Below, one piece after another: positions 49,648 to 60,000 of a stretch of DNA of 64,000 bases. The stretch comes from an uncultured Paraglaciecola sp. (GTDB taxonomy: Bacteria; Pseudomonadota; Gammaproteobacteria; Enterobacterales; Alteromonadaceae). Every line of letters starts with the position of its first letter. The first letter of the stretch is position 1. The stretch spans positions 124,001 through 188,000 of the forward strand of contig CANMKA010000003.1 in assembly GCA_947498355.1 (NCBI GenBank). The letters run 5' to 3'. Under the pieces are notes generated by a model that was given only the letters and a program-made list of their open reading frames with translations, was not told where the DNA came from and ran no database searches. The translations under genes and the position numbers were made by a program.

Positions 49648-50025
49648 ATGAGCGAGAATTCTGAAAATAGTTCCAACCCACTCGATATGATTAAGTGGTT
49701 GGTTTCGTTAGGTCTATTAGCCGGTATTGTAGCCGCGAATCATTTTTTCACTGAGTTATCTGTGTTGTATATCGCACTTATAGCTGTTGTTGCTGTTGGT
49801 ATTGCTGGATATATTGCATCAACCACTCAAAAAGGTAGTGCATTCATTACATTTGCTAAAGAATCCAAAGTTGAAGTACGCAAGGTGGTTTGGCCTAATC
49901 GCCAAGAAACCGTGACAACAACTATGATTGTTTTAGCCGCAACTATTCTTATGGCACTCATTTTGTGGGGCCTTGATGGCATTATTGTCGAGTTGGTTTC
50001 GTATATCACTGGATTAGGAATTTAA
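49648..50025 (+). CDS. secE: Preprotein translocase subunit SecE
   Basis: Clamp subunit of the SecYEG channel. The start at 49648 (MSENSENSS) has AAGG at 6 bases; the frame back to 49600 is not supported. 125 residues with three hydrophobic helices as in gammaproteobacteria, and the conserved cytoplasmic EVRKVVWPNRQETVTTT before the last helix. A GTTGACC/GGTCAAC hairpin precedes it (49603-49622). Confidence 0.95.
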   Translation: MSENSENSSNPLDMIKWLVSLGLLAGIVAANHFFTELSVLYIALIAVVAVGIAGYIASTTQKGSAFITFAKESKVEVRKVVWPNRQETVTTTMIVLAATILMALILWGLDGIIVELVSYITGLGI

Positions 50026-50028
50026 TAC

Positions 50029-50565
50029 ATGTCAGACAAAAAATGGTACGTAGTTCAAGCTTTTTCAGGATATGAAGGTCGTGTTCAAAAAACCTTACTT
50101 GAGCATATTAGAATGCACGAGATGGAAGATTATTTCGGTGAGATATTAGTACCAACCGAAGAAGTTGTTGAAATGCGCGCCGGCCAAAAAAGAAAGAGTG
50201 AGCGTAAGTTTTTTCCAGGCTACGTATTGGTACAAATGGACATGAACGAAGATTCATGGCACTTAGTAAAAAGTGTACCAAGAGTACTAGGATTTATTGG
50301 TGGAACTTCAGATCGCCCTGCGCCAATTACGACTAAAGAAGCTAATGCTATATTAAACCGTTTAGAAGAATCGGTTGATAAGCCTAAGCCCAAGACCTTG
50401 TTCGAACCGGGCGAAGTGGTTCGTGTAACAGATGGTCCATTTGCAGACTTTAACGGTGTTGTCGAAGAAGTAGATTACGAAAAAAGCCGCTTAAAAGTAT
50501 CTGTTCTTATTTTTGGACGTTCTACACCAGTAGAATTAGAATTTGGTCAGGTCGAAAAAGGCTAG
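50029..50565 (+). CDS. nusG: Transcription termination/antitermination factor NusG
   Basis: Binds RNA polymerase and couples it to Rho or ribosomes. 178 residues: NGN domain ([16 protein letters not shown].., [10 protein letters not shown]) and a C-terminal KOW domain ([19 protein letters not shown]). It starts 3 bases after secE and ends at a strong terminator, unlike clusters where rplK follows directly. Confidence 0.97.
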   Translation: MSDKKWYVVQAFSGYEGRVQKTLLEHIRMHEMEDYFGEILVPTEEVVEMRAGQKRKSERKFFPGYVLVQMDMNEDSWHLVKSVPRVLGFIGGTSDRPAPITTKEANAILNRLEESVDKPKPKTLFEPGEVVRVTDGPFADFNGVVEEVDYEKSRLKVSVLIFGRSTPVELEFGQVEKG

Positions 50566-50589
50566 CTGTTACTCTTAAGATTTATGTTG

Positions 50590-50618
50590 AAAAAGCCGAA
50601 CTATGTTCGGCTTTTTTT
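50590..50618 (+). terminator. Terminator after nusG
   Basis: AAAAAGCCGAAC (50590-50601), loop TAT, GTTCGGCTTTTT (50605-50616) plus more T. It separates secE-nusG from the inserted three-gene module. Confidence 0.9.
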
Positions 50619-50783
50619 ATACGCCCATTTTATAAGAATGAGACTTGCAAACCACTAGGGCTTTTGATGGCTGCATTATTGGATTTGCTAGGATTATTGT
50701 TCTAAGATTACTCAATAATTTTCACGTTCACACGTTTGAATCAAACCATATAAAGGTGAATTTTCATTAACATCGAGCCATGT

Positions 50784-51230
50784 TTGACCAAATCTAATCG
50801 CATAAAGCGTCGGTTATGCATCGTATTTTTTTGCCTTTGTCTATTGCCGCTCAAGGTCATAGCGCTTGATTACCCACTGCCAATGGTGTTAGTGGTGCAT
50901 CAACAAAATTCTGTATCAGAATTGGCTAAGAAAGATGTGATTGATATTTATATGGGGCGCTATAAAACGTTTCCAAACGGCGAGCCTGCTGAACCCATTG
51001 ATTTTCCATTAAACAGTATAGAGCGAGCGACTTTTTATCTGCAATTGGTCGGTAAAAGCGAACAAAAGATAAATGCTTATTGGTCAAGATTATTGTTCTC
51101 TGGCCGTGCATCACCCCCTCAAAAAACGTCTTCTAAGTTAGAGGTTATACAAAAATTAAACCGAGATAGCATCGCTTACATGCATGTCCGAGATGTGACT
51201 AAGGAGATGAAAATTGTTTATCATCTCTAA
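50784..51230 (+). CDS. Short periplasmic phosphate-binding-like protein
   Basis: 148 residues with a signal peptide (basic start, hydrophobic core, cleavage near KVIALD). The mature 115 residues resemble half of a PstS-like binding fold: LPMVLVVHQQNSVSELAKKDVIDIYMGRYKTFPNG, and LLFSGRASPPQK. The start is a TTG at 50784 and the ribosome-binding site is poor; no in-frame ATG would keep the signal peptide. The ligand is unknown and phosphate should not be assumed. It overlaps the next gene by 17 bases. Confidence 0.75.
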   Translation: MTKSNRIKRRLCIVFFCLCLLPLKVIALDYPLPMVLVVHQQNSVSELAKKDVIDIYMGRYKTFPNGEPAEPIDFPLNSIERATFYLQLVGKSEQKINAYWSRLLFSGRASPPQKTSSKLEVIQKLNRDSIAYMHVRDVTKEMKIVYHL

Positions 51231-52488
51231 ACGGTTAACCGCTTTTATCGCGCTTAGTACACTATTTCAATTGGGATTTAGTAATTTAGCCCATGCTGAC
51301 GTCGGTATCACTTTTAACGGCTTTGCAAATTTGGGGTTAACTTACTCAAGTAACGATGATTTGTTGTTTCGTCGCTCAATTTTAAACGATGGACATAGTG
51401 GCTTCTCTGTTAAACCAGATTCTATCTTAGGCTTACAAACATCACTCAGATTCAGTAAAAACTTGGATGCAGTGGGACAAGTCATACTTCAAGATAGGCA
51501 GAGTTCAGCGTTTACAAACTTTTTAGAGTTGGCTTTTTTTCGGTATCAATTTAATCGACACTGGTTAGTCAAGGCGGGGCGGTTTAGCACGAATGCCTAT
51601 TTATTTACGGATTCACGGCATGTAAGCTACTCATTTAACTGGGCTCGTGCACCAATCGATATGTATTCGCCAGCAGGCGCAGTAGGTACCTTAAACGGCA
51701 TTCAAGTTGAGTATGTTACGAGTATTGACTGGGGAACGCTGAAGGTTTCTGGCGCGTTAGGTGAAACAAAGTTTTCTGACCCAGAAGTCACCCGGTTTGA
51801 AGTTGACTATAACAATATGCAAATATTCAGCGCTGAGCTAAGCCGCTTTAATTGGCGTGTACAACTCGCTCACGTGCGAGCAGACTTAGAAAACGTGTCT
51901 TTTGATGGGGTCGAGCAGATCAAACAGTTAGACAATTTTGTCCCGCCGGTATTAACGCCATTTATTAATGAACTACAAGCTAATATATTGGGTACGGGGC
52001 AGACTATAAGTTTTACCTCTATCGGGGGAACATATTCAACTGGCGACTACGAACTGGTTGCTGAACATGGATTTTATCAATCTGATTGGTCTTTAGGCTT
52101 GGCTTCGGCCTTCTCTTACATTAGCTTGGCTAAGACGTTTGCTAATCTAACGGGGTTTATTACATACAGTGAAGTTGACCGTAGGAAGGCTATTCAGGTA
52201 ATAGATGAGGCAGCAGCTGAGCAAGCCTTACCTGCGCCATTATTAGCGCAACTTGGGTTAATTACTGATCCGCTAAGGCAAAAAGCTAGTCTTAATTCTG
52301 CGGATCAACAAAGCTTTATTGCTGGGGTTAGGTGGGATTTGGCAGTAAAGTGGGCTGCCAAAATACAACTTAATCATGTTAGGGTAACAGATGGCAGCAT
52401 TGGATTATTTTTACTCGAAGGAAGCGGTTCTCGCTCAGCTGGAAATCATGTAAATATTTTAAATCTGAGTCTATCTACTACGTTTTAG
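51214..52488 (+). CDS. Predicted outer-membrane beta-barrel (porin-like) protein
   Basis: 424 residues with a signal peptide cleaved near AHAD (residue 28). The remainder alternates hydrophobic and polar residues in strands with aromatic girdles (for example FNGFANLGLTYSS, LVKAGRFSTNAYLF) and ends in a terminal Phe after LNLSLSTTF, a barrel-assembly signal. The start is TTG 51214, chosen because AAGGAG lies 7 bases upstream. The coupled start points to co-expression with the upstream gene. Substrate unknown. Confidence 0.8.
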   Translation: MFIISKRLTAFIALSTLFQLGFSNLAHADVGITFNGFANLGLTYSSNDDLLFRRSILNDGHSGFSVKPDSILGLQTSLRFSKNLDAVGQVILQDRQSSAFTNFLELAFFRYQFNRHWLVKAGRFSTNAYLFTDSRHVSYSFNWARAPIDMYSPAGAVGTLNGIQVEYVTSIDWGTLKVSGALGETKFSDPEVTRFEVDYNNMQIFSAELSRFNWRVQLAHVRADLENVSFDGVEQIKQLDNFVPPVLTPFINELQANILGTGQTISFTSIGGTYSTGDYELVAEHGFYQSDWSLGLASAFSYISLAKTFANLTGFITYSEVDRRKAIQVIDEAAAEQALPAPLLAQLGLITDPLRQKASLNSADQQSFIAGVRWDLAVKWAAKIQLNHVRVTDGSIGLFLLEGSGSRSAGNHVNILNLSLSTTF

Positions 52489-52507
52489 TCATCGTTAAGG
52501 CGGTTCG

Positions 52508-54127
52508 ATGAAATTATCAGTTAGAATTAGTTTAACCCTAGCTTTGATATCTATGGTTATTTCAGCTGTTGTGGCTTTAACAAGTTATTTTTATCAACTG
52601 GATAAGGCGACAAACCAAAGCTTGAGGTTGGTATCCCAACTCGCTCAAGGCGCTCAGAGAGCGAGCGCTATTTCTGCATATATTCAAGATACTGAGTTAG
52701 CAACTGAGATTATTTCTGGTTTGGAAATTAATGATTTGATTTCTCATGCTGCTATTATTGACCGCTCAAACAAGATCTTTGCTGGTTACACTTCGTCAAT
52801 CAGCTCTCAGCCCAAAATAGAACTGCAACTTTATAGCCCATTTATTGATGATGATAAGGTAGGGTCTCTTGTGATCTACCCAGATACAAATTTTATCCAA
52901 AGTTCGGCTACAGAGAGTAGCTTGCAGCTGGCATTTTTGCTACTCAGTCTTAGTTTGGTTACGGCCCTTACAGTTGGCGTGTTTATTAGGAATAAACTCA
53001 CTATGCCGATCAGAAAGTTAGTCGATGAATTTATTAATGTCGATGTGTCTCGTCCCAATGACTTGTATAACATCGATATCAATTATAAAAAAGACGATGA
53101 AATTGGTCTCTTGATCCGCAAAGTAAACTCTTTAGTTGGGGCGTTACAACAACAAAACCAATCAGAATATGAGTTACGAAAAGCCACCGAAGAGTTGCAA
53201 AAACGTTTTAGGTTGTTGTTCGAACAATCAACAGCAGGTATAGGTCTGCTTGACTTAAATGGACAGGTAACCTTAGCAAATCAGTCAATGAATATGTTGT
53301 TTGGTACCGAGGTTGAGGGCACCAGCCTCCCTAGTTACTTCCATAAACCGGAATTATTACGTGAACAGTTGTTGATACTTCAAGATGATAATTTTTACTC
53401 CCAAGTCAGTATAGATTTGGTGATATACAAGCAAAAGCGTAAACGCTACCTACATTGTTTGTTGTCCACGATTAAAGATGACAGGAAAGACTCACGTTTT
53501 GAGTCAGAGCACTTAGTAGAAATTATCATTTACGACGTCACGTCCAGAAGAGAAGTTGAACGAAAAGCCAAATATGAAGCTGCCCATGACTCTTTGACTG
53601 GCTTATTAAATCGTAGAGCAGGCATGAAGGCGTTAAAGAACAAATTACAGGAAGGACATGACGCTCATTCAATTTATGCCGTCTTGATGATTGATTTAGA
53701 CGCATTCAAACCAATTAATGACGAACATGGTCATGATGTGGGCGATCTAGTTTTAAGGGCTGTTAGTGAACGTTTGATAGGAGCAACTGCGGATTACTCT
53801 TCTTTGTGTATTCGTTGGGGCGGAGATGAATTTATTGTAGGCCTCACTATTGATACAAATAATGCTTTAGATACACTTTGCCAACAAATACTGCATGATA
53901 TTCAACAAAGTATTTTGGTGAATCCACAGTTGAATGTATCCGTAGGCGCGAGTATTGGCTGTGTTTATTTGAATTTAGCTGATTATAAAACTCTTGGAGT
54001 GAATTTAGACGATGTCATCAAAGAAGCTGACCAGTTAATGTACGACATTAAACAAACCGGCAAGAACAACTATCAATTGCTCGCACTCAACCGTGATTGC
54101 GACTGGATGAGAGGCATTTCTTCCTGA
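52508..54127 (+). CDS. Membrane diguanylate cyclase (HAMP, PAS-like, GGDEF)
   Basis: 539 residues. Helix 1 (about 8-28), periplasmic sensor (29-138), helix 2 (141-161), HAMP (PIRKLVDEF onward), coiled coil, a PAS-like region (about 232-355), then a GGDEF domain with the motif at residues 438-442 (RWGGDEF). The catalytic motif is intact; no RxxD inhibitory site sits 5 residues before it, so product inhibition of that type seems absent. It makes cyclic di-GMP and probably senses through its periplasmic part, perhaps via the upstream binding-like protein (inference). It is the last gene of the module. Confidence 0.9.
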   Translation: MKLSVRISLTLALISMVISAVVALTSYFYQLDKATNQSLRLVSQLAQGAQRASAISAYIQDTELATEIISGLEINDLISHAAIIDRSNKIFAGYTSSISSQPKIELQLYSPFIDDDKVGSLVIYPDTNFIQSSATESSLQLAFLLLSLSLVTALTVGVFIRNKLTMPIRKLVDEFINVDVSRPNDLYNIDINYKKDDEIGLLIRKVNSLVGALQQQNQSEYELRKATEELQKRFRLLFEQSTAGIGLLDLNGQVTLANQSMNMLFGTEVEGTSLPSYFHKPELLREQLLILQDDNFYSQVSIDLVIYKQKRKRYLHCLLSTIKDDRKDSRFESEHLVEIIIYDVTSRREVERKAKYEAAHDSLTGLLNRRAGMKALKNKLQEGHDAHSIYAVLMIDLDAFKPINDEHGHDVGDLVLRAVSERLIGATADYSSLCIRWGGDEFIVGLTIDTNNALDTLCQQILHDIQQSILVNPQLNVSVGASIGCVYLNLADYKTLGVNLDDVIKEADQLMYDIKQTGKNNYQLLALNRDCDWMRGISS

Positions 54128-54193
54128 CGAGCAGATAAACGCTATCAGCATTTATTCGATACAATTTACTTGTATATTCTTTTAAAGATTCAC

Positions 54194-54222
54194 TTGATTC
54201 GTTTGAATAATAAGCATATACT
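54194..54222 (+). promoter_or_regulatory. Promoter of the rplK operon
   Basis: TTGATT (54194-54199), 17-base spacer, TATACT (54217-54222), followed by a GC discriminator TTGCGCCC. It lies downstream of the inserted module, so rplK does not depend on nusG transcription. Confidence 0.75.
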
Positions 54223-54313
54223 TTGCGCCCTTTTTTTATACATCGGGAAGCCGTTTGAGAAGGTAAACTCTATATCTTCAAGGCGTTACACCCACAAATA
54301 GAGAGATAAAATC

Positions 54314-54742
54314 ATGGCTAAAAAAGTCACTGGCTTAATTAAGCTTCAGGTTGCAGCTGGCGCTGCTAACCCAAGTCCACCAGTTGGTCCTGCTCTAGGT
54401 CAACACGGTGTAAACATCATGGAATTCTGTAAAGCGTTTAACGCTAAAACAGATAGCCTAGAAAAGGGTGCTCCAGTACCTGTAGAAATTACAGTTTACG
54501 AAGATCGTTCTTTTACTTTCCTTACTAAAACTCCTCCAGCTTCGTTCCTACTTAAGAAAGCGGCAGGTGTCAAAAGCGGTTCTGGTCGTCCTAACACTGA
54601 AAAAGTGGGTAAAGTGACACGTGCGCAATTAGAAGAAATTGCAAAAACTAAAGAACCTGATTTGACTGCAGCAAGCTTAGATGCAGCAGTAAACACCATC
54701 GCTGGCTCTGCACGCAGCATGGGCTTGGTAGTAGAGGGATAA
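54314..54742 (+). CDS. rplK: 50S ribosomal protein L11
   Basis: 142 residues. [34 protein letters not shown] is the L11 N-terminal signature; the C-terminal rRNA-binding half has AGSARSMGL. It opens rplKA. Confidence 0.97.
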   Translation: MAKKVTGLIKLQVAAGAANPSPPVGPALGQHGVNIMEFCKAFNAKTDSLEKGAPVPVEITVYEDRSFTFLTKTPPASFLLKKAAGVKSGSGRPNTEKVGKVTRAQLEEIAKTKEPDLTAASLDAAVNTIAGSARSMGLVVEG

Positions 54743-54745
54743 GAC

Positions 54746-55435
54746 ATGGCTAAATTATCAAAACGCGCTCGCCTAATCGCTGAAAAAGTAGACTCAACTA
54801 AAGAATACGAAATTAACGAAGCTGTCGCTTTGTTAAAAGAATTAGCAACGGCTAAGTTTGCAGAAAGTGTTGATGTTGCAATCAATCTTGGCATAGACGC
54901 AAAGAAATCTGATCAAAATGTTCGTGGTGCAACTGTGCTACCTAACGGAACAGGTAAAGACGTTCGTGTTGCTGTATTTACTCAAGGCGCTAATGCAGAA
55001 GCTGCTAAAGAAGCAGGTGCTGATATCGTAGGTATGGACGACTTAGCTGAGCAAGTTAAGAAAGGCGAAATGAACTTTGACGTTGTTGTTGCTTCTCCAG
55101 ATGCAATGCGTGTTGTAGGTCAGTTAGGTCAGATCCTTGGTCCTCGCGGACTGATGCCTAACCCTAAAACGGGTACAGTTACGCCAGACGTAGCAACGGC
55201 CGTTAAAAACGCTAAAGCTGGTCAAGTTCGTTATCGTAACGATAAAAACGGTATTATCCATGCTAGCATTGGTAAAATCGCTTTTGAAGCAAACCAAATC
55301 CAAGAAAACTTGGCATCATTGTTAGAAGCGCTTAACAAAGCTAAGCCTTCTTCTGCTAAAGGTACTTACATCAAGAAAGTAAGCCTAAGCACAACTATGG
55401 GTGCAGGCGTTTCTTTAGACCAAGCTAGCTTATAA
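54746..55435 (+). CDS. rplA: 50S ribosomal protein L1
   Basis: 229 residues. The ribosomal stalk-base protein with [17 protein letters not shown] and the conserved N-terminal MAKLSKRAR. It is 3 bases after rplK. In E. coli L1 represses this operon at the rplK leader; similar control is plausible here. Confidence 0.97.
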   Translation: MAKLSKRARLIAEKVDSTKEYEINEAVALLKELATAKFAESVDVAINLGIDAKKSDQNVRGATVLPNGTGKDVRVAVFTQGANAEAAKEAGADIVGMDDLAEQVKKGEMNFDVVVASPDAMRVVGQLGQILGPRGLMPNPKTGTVTPDVATAVKNAKAGQVRYRNDKNGIIHASIGKIAFEANQIQENLASLLEALNKAKPSSAKGTYIKKVSLSTTMGAGVSLDQASL

Positions 55436-55446
55436 GTTAATTGGTC

Positions 55447-55489
55447 GCTTTAACTGTAAACGGTTAAAGCAGGCAAGCCAAATGGCTTG
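55447..55489 (+). terminator. Two hairpins after rplA
   Basis: GCTTTAAC/GTTAAAGC (55447-55470) and CAAGCC/GGCTTG (55474-55489), the latter followed by TTTCTCT. Weak termination or processing between rplA and rplJ. Confidence 0.55.
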
Positions 55490-55499
55490 TTTCTCTGTA

Positions 55500-55812
55500 A
55501 CGGTTATGGGTTAGAGCCTGGGTGTTAACGACATTAGTCAATAACACTAAGGGCTCTCGTCCAAGACCGCAGGCGTAAGTTGGGGAGTGAAGTAAGAGAG
55601 CATTCTCCAAGTTAATAGTTAATCGCTATTAGCATAAACAGCTTACTTAAAATACTAGCCTGCGCAGACGGTGGTATCGACTCAGACTCTCTGGGATTAA
55701 CGAACACCGTAGAGCGGTGGATTGGCGAGAGAATAAAATCTTTCAACATGACATCAATCTGTGAATCCTGAAAATGAATTTCAATTGAAATGATTTTTTA
55801 GACTTTAAGAGG
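55500..55812 (+). promoter_or_regulatory. Ribosomal protein L10 leader (rplJL autoregulatory region)
   Basis: A long leader between rplA and rplJ. It has CCTGGGTGTTAAC (as in the E. coli rplJ leader), CGTCCAAGACCGCAGGCG, GCGCAGACGGTGG and CTCTCTGGGATTAACG, in the order of the L10 leader family that binds L10(L12)4 and blocks rplJ translation. Boundaries are approximate. Confidence 0.7.
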
Positions 55813-55820
55813 TGAACTCA

Positions 55821-56339
55821 GTGGCATTAGGCTTAGCAGCAAAAAAAGAGATAGTAGCGGAAATTAATGACGTTGCATCTCAAGCTCTATCTGTTGCCGT
55901 CGCTGAATACCGTGGCATGGAAGTGGCAGACTTAACTGACCTTCGTGTTAAAGCTCGCGAACAAGGTGTTTACTTACGAGTAGTACGTAACACTCTTGCA
56001 AAACGCGCTTTATCTGAAACTAAGTTTTCTGACCTTGACAGTGCGTTAACTGGTCCGTTGATCTATGGTTTTTCTATAGAAGCTCCGGGTGGCGCTGCAC
56101 GTCTTTTTAAAGACTTCAGCAAAACTAACGACAAGTTAAACGTAACTGCACTTTCTATTGGTAGTGGTTTACTAGGTCCAGAAAAATTGGACGCAGTAGC
56201 ATCACTTCCTACCCGCGACGAAGCACTGGCAAGATTACTTGCTACCTTCAAAGCACCTGCCGAGAAATTCGTTCAGACTATCAACGAAGTTCCAGGCAAG
56301 TTTGTGCGCGTATTGGCGGCGATCAAAGAAGAAAAATAA
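55821..56339 (+). CDS. rplJ: 50S ribosomal protein L10
   Basis: Stalk protein holding the L7/L12 dimers. The start is GTG 55821 ([15 protein letters not shown]), with AAGAGGT at 7 bases; a GTG at 55812 overlaps that box and is not used. 172 residues, with [13 protein letters not shown] and GPLIYGFS. Confidence 0.96.
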   Translation: MALGLAAKKEIVAEINDVASQALSVAVAEYRGMEVADLTDLRVKAREQGVYLRVVRNTLAKRALSETKFSDLDSALTGPLIYGFSIEAPGGAARLFKDFSKTNDKLNVTALSIGSGLLGPEKLDAVASLPTRDEALARLLATFKAPAEKFVQTINEVPGKFVRVLAAIKEEK

Positions 56340-56392
56340 TTTTCCTCTTTGTACATTTAAATTTTTAACATTAAACCCAGGAGTTTAGAGAA

Positions 56393-56767
56393 ATGGCTCT
56401 AACTAAAGAAGATATTTTAAACGCAATTGCTGAAATGCCAGTAATGGAATTAGTTGAACTAATCGAAGCAGCTGAAGAAAAATTCAACGTTTCTGCTGCT
56501 GCAGCTGTAGCTGTTGCTGCACCTGCTGCTGGTGGCGCTGAAGCTGCTGCAGAACAAACTGAATTCGATGTTATCATGACATCTTTCGGTGGTAACAAAG
56601 TTGCAGTTATCAAAGCAGTTCGCGGCGCAACTGGTCTAGGTCTTAAAGAAGCTAAAGAAGTAGTTGAGTCTGCTCCTAAAGCTATCAAAGAAGGCGTTGA
56701 CAAAGCTGAAGCTGAAGAACTTAAGAAAGTTCTTGAAGAAGCTGGCGCTGAAGTTGAACTTAAATAA
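56393..56767 (+). CDS. rplL: 50S ribosomal protein L7/L12
   Basis: 124 residues: N-terminal dimer part ([14 protein letters not shown]), an Ala-rich hinge, and the C-terminal factor-binding domain ([24 protein letters not shown]). 54 bases after rplJ with AGGAG. Confidence 0.97.
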   Translation: MALTKEDILNAIAEMPVMELVELIEAAEEKFNVSAAAAVAVAAPAAGGAEAAAEQTEFDVIMTSFGGNKVAVIKAVRGATGLGLKEAKEVVESAPKAIKEGVDKAEAEELKKVLEEAGAEVELK

Positions 56768-56804
56768 TCTGCCTAACGACAGATTGTTAGCCTGAAAATG
56801 GCAT

Positions 56805-56836
56805 AGGCTGGTGACTTTTTAGTCACCAGCCTTTTT
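56805..56836 (+). terminator. rplL-rpoB attenuator hairpin
   Basis: AGGCTGGTGACT (56805-56816), loop TTTT, AGTCACCAGCCT (56821-56832), then TTTTT. In E. coli a partial terminator in the same place lets about a fifth of transcripts reach rpoB; a similar role is likely. Confidence 0.85.
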
Positions 56837-57046
56837 GCGCTGTAGGATTCACTAATTTTCATCCTTTGATATGAATTCTAGCATTGAGGCGCAAAGTATT
56901 GTTAAACCTAATAAAACCAATAAGTTAAGTAAGCCTCTTAACGAATTTGGGTCTGGTTTAACTTTATACTAAAGGATAGCGGAAGTTTGTTTGATGTGTG
57001 CACACATTAAGCAGGTTGGGTCAAAAATCGGCAGGCTGAGGAACCC

Positions 57047-60000
57047 ATGGTTTACTCCTATAGCGAAAAGAAACGTATCCGTAAGGATTTTGGCAAACGC
57101 CCACAGGTATTGGAAATACCGTATCTACTTTCAATCCAGTTAGATTCTTTTAAGAAGTTTATCGACCTAGATGTTGATGGTCAGCATGGACTGGAAGCGG
57201 CATTTCGATCGGTTTTTCCAATAAAAAGTTATTCAGGTAACGCAGAACTACAATATGTAAGCTTCCGTTTGGGAGAGCCAGTATTTGATGTTAAAGAATG
57301 TCAGATCCGTGGAGTAACATATTCGGCTCCGTTACGCGTGAAATTGCGTTTAGTGTTGTTCGACAGAGAAGCAGCACCTGGCACTGTAAAAGACATTAAA
57401 GAGCAAGAAGTATACATGGGTGAAATTCCACTCATGACTGATAACGGTACTTTCGTTATCAATGGTACTGAGCGTGTCATAGTGTCACAATTACACCGTT
57501 CTCCAGGCGTGTTCTTCGACCATGACAAAGGAAAGACTCACTCATCAGGTAAAGTGTTATATAACGCACGTGTTATTCCTTACCGTGGTTCGTGGTTAGA
57601 CTTTGAATTTGACCCTAAAGATAATTTATTTGTTCGTATAGATAGACGTCGTAAGCTTCCGGCTACGATTATCTTACGTGCATTAGAAATGACCACCGAA
57701 GAAATCCTAGGTTTATTCTTTGAGAAAAACCAAGTTAGAATCGATGGCGAAAAATTCTTATCAGACGTAGTACCCGATCGCCTTCGTGGTGAAACAGCTC
57801 AGTTCGATATCTTAGATGCAGATGGCAAGGTGCTAGTAGAAACTGGGCGCCGTATTTCTGCACGTCATACTCGTGCCTTAGAAAAAGCCAAAATTACAGA
57901 GCTAGAAGTGCCAGCTGAGTACTTGCTAGGCCGAGTATTTGCTCAGGATTATGTTAACGAAGAAACGGGTGAGTTAATTGCTGCAGCCAATGATGAGTTA
58001 ACCATTGAGCATTTAACAGCGTTGGTTGAAGCGGGTATAACTGCGTTTGATACGCTTTATATCAACGAACTTGATCATGGCGCTTACATTTCGGACACCT
58101 TGCGTATCGATAGTTCAACTAATCGCTTAGAAGCATTAGTCGAAATTTACCGCATGATGCGTCCTGGTGAACCACCTACAAAAGATGCCGCTGAAACGTT
58201 ATTCGAAAACCTTTTCTTCTCTGAAGACAGATACGATTTATCATCTGTTGGTCGTATGAAGTTCAATCGTCGCATTGGACGTGAAGAGAGCATAGGTGCC
58301 GGTACATTAGACAAGTCTGACATAGTTGCAGTTATGCAACAGCTCATCACTATTCGTGATGGTAAAGACGAAGTTGATGATATAGATCACTTGGGTAACC
58401 GTCGTATACGTTCGGTAGGCGAAATGGCCGAAAACCAATTCCGCGTTGGTTTAGTGCGTGTTGAGCGAGCCGTTAAAGAGCGTTTGAGTTTAGGCGACCT
58501 TGATGCAGTTATGCCTCAAGATCTAATTAATGCTAAGCCTATTTCTGCCGCGGTAAAAGAGTTCTTTGGTTCGAGCCAATTGTCTCAGTTCATGGACCAA
58601 AACAACCCGTTATCAGAAGTGACCCACAAACGTCGTATCTCTGCATTAGGCCCTGGTGGTTTGACACGTGAACGTGCAGGCTTTGAAGTGCGAGATGTAC
58701 ACGCCACTCACTATGGGCGTTTATGTCCTATCGAGACGCCAGAGGGACCAAACATTGGTTTGATTAACTCTTTGTCTAGTTTTGCGCGTACTAACGACTT
58801 TGGTTTCCTAGAAACGCCTTATCGTAAAATTGTAGACGGTGTTCTGACTGACGAAATCGATTATTTGTCAGCCATAGAAGAAGGCCAATACGCCATCGCT
58901 CAGGCAAACGTTGTATTGGATGAAAACGGCAAACTAGCTGAAGACTTGATCCCTTGTCGTCACCGTGGTGAGACAACTTTGATGTCAGTAGACGACATTA
59001 AGTATATGGACGTTTCTCCTCAGCAAATCGTTTCTGTTGCTGCCAGTATTATTCCATTCCTAGAGCACGATGATGCTAACCGAGCTTTGATGGGTGCGAA
59101 CATGCAACGTCAAGCCGTTCCTACACTCATTGCGCAAAAGCCTTTAGTTGGAACAGGTATGGAGAAAACTGTAGCGGTTGACTCTGGTGTAACTGTGGTG
59201 GCTAAACGTGGTGGTGTAGTTGACTTTGTTGATGCTAGTCGCATCGTAATCAAGGTTAACGAGAGTGAAACCACTGCTGGCGAGGCCGGGATTGATATAT
59301 ACAACCTGACTAAATACACACGTTCTAACCAAAACACTTGTATTAACCAAAAGCCAACTTGTAATGTTGGTGAGCCAATTGTGGCTGGCGACGTATTGGC
59401 TGATGGTCCATCTACCGATTTAGGTGAATTGGCACTAGGTCAAAATATGCGTATCGCATTTATGCCTTGGAATGGTTACAACTTCGAAGATTCAATCTTA
59501 ATCTCAGAGCGAGTAGCTCAAGAAGACAGATTTACTTCTATTCATATCCAAGAATTAAGCTGTATTGCCCGTGATACTAAGCTTGGTCCAGAAGAAATTA
59601 GTGCCGACATCCCGAACGTAGGTGAGTCTGCTCTAGGTAAGTTGGACGAATCTGGCGTGGTATATATTGGTGCAGAAGTTAACGGCGGCGATATTCTGGT
59701 AGGTAAGGTTACTCCTAAAGGTGAAACTCAGCTTACTCCAGAAGAAAAACTATTAAGAGCAATCTTTGGTGAAAAAGCGTCTGACGTGAAAGATACGTCT
59801 CTACGTGTTCCTAACAGCGTACACGGTACTGTAATTGACGTTCAAGTCTTTACACGTGACGGCGTTGAGAAGGACAAACGTGCTCGCGAAATCGAAGATA
59901 TGCAATTACGCGAAGTGAAAAAAGACTTAGGCGATGAGTTTGGTATTCTTGCCGACGGCATTTTTGCACGCGCTAGAAACTTGCTAATTAGAGCTGGAAT

